Source: Lepus europaeus
Lineage: Eukaryota; Chordata; Mammalia; Lagomorpha; Leporidae
Direction: 5' to 3'
NCBI RefSeq assembly: GCF_033115175.1
Contig: NC_084839.1
Coordinates: 38,053,501 to 38,117,500, forward strand
Length of the DNA: 64,000 nt
Position numbers and translations under genes: made by a program. Below are positions 59,394 to 64,000 of this stretch, in pieces. The notes under the pieces are model-generated. The model was given only the letters and a program-made list of their open reading frames with translations, was not told the origin of the DNA and searched no databases. Each line of letters opens with the position of its first letter. Position 1 is the first letter of the stretch.

Positions 59394-60955
59394 GCTAATC
59401 TACACTATGGACCAAATGGACCTAATAGGTATCTACAGAACATTCCATTCCATGGCTACAGAAACCACAACCTTTTCATCAGTGCATGGAAGACTCTCTA
59501 GAACAGATCATATACTAGCCCATTCAACAAGTTTCAGCAAATTCAAATAAAATGATGTCACATCACATACCTTTTCTGAACACAAGGGAATAAAGCTGGA
59601 ATTTAACAAATAAACTCCAGAAAATATGTAAACACATACAGACTAAACAACATGCTCTTAAATTAACAGTGTCATGGAAAAAAAATCAAAATGAAATAAA
59701 AAAATTCCTTGAAATGAATGAAAGAAAAAACTCACAATCTTAAAACTTATGAAATACAGCAAAAGCAGTGTTAAGAGGAAAAACTGTAGCAATGAGTGCC
59801 TACATCAAAAAATTAGAAAGATATTAAGGCCAGTGCTGTGACTCACTAGGCTAATCCTCCACCTTGTGGCGCCAGCACACCGGGTTCTAGTCCCGGTCGG
59901 GGCGCTGGATTCTGTCCCGGTTGCCCCTCTTCTAGTCCAGCTCTCTGCTGTGGCCAGGGAGTGCAGTGGAGGATGGCCCAAATGCTTGGGCCCTGCACCC
60001 ACATGGGAGACCAGGAGAAGCACCTGGCTCCTGCCTTCGGATCAGCGCGGTGCGCCAGCGCGCACCGGCCGTGGTGGCCATTGGAGGGTGAACCAACGGT
60101 AAAGGAAGACCTGCCTGTCAAAAACAAAAACAAAAACAAGAAAGATATCAAATAAATGATCTAACAGTGCATTTCAAGGACCTAAAAAAAAGAACAAACC
60201 AAACCCAAAATTAGTAGAAGGAAAAAATAATAGAGGAGATATGAACAAAATGGAAATTTTAAAACTATACAAGATCTATGAAATGAGATGACTTTTAAAA
60301 AAAATAAATAAACAAAACTGAAGTATCATTAGCAGAATTAACCAAGAAAAAAGAGAGAAGACCCAAATTAATCAAATCAGAAATCGAAAAGAGAGATGTA
60401 AAATTGAAACCCCAGAAATATGAACAATCAATAGAAATTACTACATACAGATATTTCTCCAAAAATTGGAAAATCTAGAAAAAATGGATTGAATTCTGGA
60501 CACATAAAATTTACTAACATTGGCAAACAATGATATAGAAAACCTGAAGAGACCACTAACCAAGCCTGAGATTGAATCAGTAATAAAGATCTTCACAACA
60601 AAGAAAAGCCCAGAACTAGATATCACCAGTTCTTCTTAAACTATTCAAAGACCTCAAGATTGCTGTATGAGGCCAGCATTACCTAAATTCCAAAACCAAA
60701 GGTATAAAAAAAGCACTGTAGACCAACATCCCGGATAAATACAGATGCATCAACATGATCCAATTATCTCAACAGATGTAGAGAAAGCATTAGATAAAAT
60801 GCAATATCTTTCATGATAAAAAAAAATCTTAAAAACTGAATGTTGAAGGAAAAATTTAAATACAATTAAGGCAATGTATGACACACACACACTGCCAGCA
60901 TCATCTTGAATGAGGAATATCTGGAAGCACTTACACTAAGGTTAGGAACCAAAAA
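59394..60955 (+). mobile_element. Old L1, ORF2 continued
   Basis: Picks up at 'tggaccaaatggacctaata' and runs through the endonuclease ('catcagtgcatggaagactc') and RT part ('gtagagaaagcattagataa') to about 60,955. Frames broken. A CSINE interrupts it at 59,825. Confidence 0.75.
59825..60139 (+). mobile_element. CSINE inside L1 ORF2
   Basis: agaaagatat at 59,815-59,824 and 60,140-60,149. It lacks the (TC)n region: 'gaagacctgcctgtc' is joined directly. The tail is (AAAAAC)n. Confidence 0.95.
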
Positions 60956-61139
60956 TCTTTGTGCTCATGCAGCATTTCAGCATTTTCCAAAGAATCTGAG
61001 AGTGGAGAGAAAGGATTAGAAACTAAAAGGGAACAATAATTACCAGTTCATTACAGAATTTTTCAATTTCCCCATTCAGATATCTAGGGATCTGTCTCCT
61101 GCTATAACCAGGCCCCCCACAGAACTTTCAAAAGCAACT

Positions 61140-61484
61140 TCAGGGCCGGCGAACTGGCTCACTTGGTTAATTCTCCACTTGCAGCACTGGCATCCCATAT
61201 GGGTGCTGGGTTCTAGTCCTAGTTGGGGACTAGATTCTGTCCCAGTTGCTCCTCTTCCAGTCCCAGCTCTCTGCTGTGGCCCAGGAAGGCAGTGGAGGAT
61301 GGCCCAAGTGCTTGGGCCCCTGTACCCGCGTGGGAGACCAGGAGGGAGCACCTGGCTCCTGACTTCAGATCAGCGCAGCGCGCCGGCTGTGGTGGCCATT
61401 TTGGGAGGGTGAACCAATGGAAGGAAGACTTTTCTCTCTGTCTCTCTTTCACTGTCTAACTCTGTCAAATAAAAAAATTTTCAA
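61140..61484 (+). mobile_element. CSINE
   Basis: Head 'gggccggcgaactggctcac'. aaaagcaact at 61,130-61,139 and 61,485-61,494. Confidence 0.95.
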
Positions 61485-61499
61485 AAAAGCAACTCCACT

Positions 61500-61960
61500 T
61501 AATTATTATAATCTATATAGGCTGATAAGCATCACTGATGGGGAGAAAAATGGACAAAGAATGGTTAAGTCACTTAACCAAAAGATCAATCCATCTAAAT
61601 TTAAGACCTCTTTTTTTTCCAAGTCCACTGATCCTCCTGTTTGTTCATTACACCCCTCTGTCCCAGGAAAGGGAGTACTGCATAAACATATGCATGATCA
61701 AAGGGAAAATATTCATCAGATGAATAAGTTCTGGAGAATTGAGGTATAGCATGGTAACCATAGCTAACAACAATGTTTTATATACTTGAAATTCACTCAG
61801 AGAGTAGATAGTAAGCCTTTTCATATCAGAAAATACTAAGAATGTGAGGTGAAAGATATGTTCATTACCTTTATCATAGAAAAAATTCACAAAGAATATG
61901 TATATGAAAATATATTGTGTACCTTGAACGTATACACTTTTACTTGCCCATTATACCTGA
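61500..61960 (+). mobile_element. Possible ancient L1-like 3' end
   Basis: 'gaggtgaaagatatgttcat' and 'tgtgtaccttgaacgtatac' recall an old repeat end seen often in mammals. Limits uncertain. Confidence 0.45.
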
Positions 61961-63574
61961 ATTAACCTGAAAATAAGTGGGAGTAGCTCCCTAAATATGA
62001 ATCTAAATGCTGAATTGGCCAAAGTAGATTTATGACGAATTACAAATTCTAAATGGGAGAACTTAGAAAACAAGCTGAGTATTTTTGGAGAAATAATTTT
62101 TAAGCTCCTGTATTGCCTTTACCATATCAATAATCTTTGTGGAAAGTTAATAAAGGTCTTCAATTTTCAAAAAAAAATATTAGCATGCTTTGTGAGACCA
62201 AGAAAACTTACTCTGAAGTGAATAAGACTCTTATAATTATATCCTTAGCATTTCCCACAGAAAACAACACCCCATTACTTCTTAGCCTCACAACACAGTG
62301 TGAGCAAAACCAAATACATTACCCAACTTGGACAATTTTTTCATTAGCTCCAAGTAACTTTTCTATCTTTTAAACAGAAAGGAACAAGAGCAACACTTCC
62401 ATGGTAGTGACTCATTACCACAAAAGCTATTAAAACAAGGTATACCAGGCCTGGAAACTGCTCTGAAGGAGAAGCTGTCAAATGTCTTGAGCCAAGACAG
62501 CATTAGCAAAAGTAAGTGAATATATGTTCCAAGCTAACTACTTTGAAGGAGATAAAAAATCATTTGGATGTTGAATCTTGGCATGTTATTCAAATAAGAG
62601 TTTTATTACCTTGTATGTTTATCCAAGATATAGGATTTCTGTATTATTTATAATAGCTGTCATGCTTTTCACCTGCCAAATCCACAGTGAGAATTGTGTT
62701 GCCATCAGAAAATATATATGAGCAGCTACTCTTCCAGAAAAATCATGAGGGCTGAATAACTGAACAACAAGGTTGTATGGTGCCAATTTAATTTTTGCTA
62801 TTTCTTTACTTAAAGAATTTGTTTTTTCTTTGTAAATATTAGAAGTTTGCAAGTAAGGTACATCTAGAGAGCCAAGTTCAATATAAAATTTCAATATATT
62901 TTAATCCTTCCAGACCTGTAGTCCCCTCAGTAATTGGAGAGAGACAATGGCACATGGAAATGGAGTGGGAAGGTATTGGACAGAGCAGAAGACCGAGGAA
63001 GTTTCTACTTTTTCTACCCTAGCCCACAATACATCTGACAATACCTGTATATATAATCCTTTTTCTAATTTGGGTAGGAAAAAGCATGAACCAAGGGCTA
63101 ATGTTAGAAGTCTCTGATGGCAGTAAGGTAAATTATTCATGATATTCTTATTAAAAAGACATGTAGATAGGCAAGTACAAGGATAGGTTAGTGCAGACAG
63201 TGCATGTGAAATTCAATACCTATTTGCAAAACTAAAGAAATGTGAGAGGATCTGTGCTACTTGCTCTACAGGTTGATGTTGGCAGGAGGTAATGTATGCA
63301 TCAGGAACGCTAAAAAGACATTGAATTTTTTTAAATAAGAGGATATTCATATATGATTACATTTGATCTTACCACAACAAATAGTAATTATTGACTTAGA
63401 GAACCATCAATTAAAACAGCTGAAAGGCTTATATTGAGTGACTGGTCAAATAACTGATGAATATTTTTCTGAAATACACATTCTTTTATTGTCATTCGAA
63501 AGAGTAGTAACATGGATTTGTAGAGTGATATGCCTATTTCACACAGAAATTTTTCTTACATACATTACTTTATA
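61961..63574. other. Unassigned AT-rich DNA
   Basis: No frame above 91 codons, and none with a recognisable domain. No named repeat. Confidence 0.5.
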
Positions 63575-63586
63575 TTCCAGTTATTT

Positions 63587-63913
63587 TTTTTTTTTGACAG
63601 GCAGAGTGGATAGTGAGAGAGAGAGAGACAGAGAGAAAGGTCTTCCTTTTGCCGTTGGTTCACCCTCCAATGGCCGCTGCGGCCGGCGCATCTCGCTGAT
63701 CCGATGGCAGGAGCCAGGTGCTTATCCTGGTCTCCCATGGGGTTCAGGGCCCAAGGACCTGGGCCATCCTCCACTGCACTCCCGGGCCATGGCAGAGAGC
63801 TGGCCTGGAAGAGGGGCAACTGGGATAGAATCCGACGCCCCAACCGGGACCAGAACCCGGTGTGCCGGCGCCGCAAGGCGGAGGATTAGCCTGTTAAGCC
63901 ATGGCGCCAGCCA
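63587..63913 (-). mobile_element. Young CSINE
   Basis: Near-consensus. 'tccagttatttt' lies at 63,575-63,586 and from 63,914, running into T on both sides. The last 80 bases of the window show nothing further. Confidence 0.95.
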
Positions 63914-64000
63914 TCCAGTTATTTTTTTTTTTCCTTTGGCTAGACTACACTATGACTTGATTTCAGGATAAGGTATTTACTGGTGTATATATACTTATGT

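Noticed and set aside
63438..63971. 177-codon forward frame
   Set aside because: Most of it is the reverse strand of a young CSINE, and the part before it has no recognisable domain.

Overview
The window is mammalian nuclear DNA from a lagomorph, most likely rabbit (Oryctolagus) or a close leporid. The main evidence is 33 recognisable copies of the lagomorph C-repeat SINE (CSINE). It has a tRNA-like head with a GGTTCTAGTCC B box, a body reading 'ccagctctctgctgtggcc', a pyrimidine (TC)n stretch and an A-rich tail. It also carries rabbit-type L1 3' ends. The DNA is AT-rich apart from the SINEs. I see no intact protein-coding gene, no functional RNA gene and no CRISPR array. Nearly all the long open frames are readings of CSINE or L1 sequence.

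Layout. 1-6,190: CSINEs in AT-rich DNA with a 42-bp perfect palindrome. 6,190-13,640: a nearly complete but decayed old L1 on the + strand, interrupted by two CSINEs and a younger L1 3' fragment. 13,641-15,020: a younger L1 3' UTR on the - strand with a CSINE beside it. 16,080-20,060: a long old L1 on the - strand with three CSINEs inside. 20-33 kb: mostly unassigned DNA with SINEs, ancient MIR/L2/L1 pieces, a long polypurine tract and an octamer repeat that grew inside a CSINE. 33,254-33,872: a 619-bp insertion flanked by a perfect 16-bp target-site duplication. 38,682-41,010: a processed pseudogene of the zinc-finger gene ZNF512 on the - strand, hit later by two CSINEs. 42-57 kb: many CSINEs, including a head-to-tail pair inside one target duplication, with MIR, L2 and L1 relics. 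57,420-60,955: a mosaic second copy of the old L1 with an inverted internal piece of a younger L1 inside it. 61-64 kb: further CSINEs and unassigned DNA.

The elements do not work together as a pathway. What the sequence records is an order of events: ancient MIR and L2 first, then old L1 copies and the ZNF512 retrocopy, then younger L1 and CSINE insertions into them. I found no undescribed gene system. The observations most worth checking are the 619-bp insertion, the CSINE pair, the L1 mosaic and the ZNF512 retrocopy. Repeat family names are from recognition by eye and were not run against a library.
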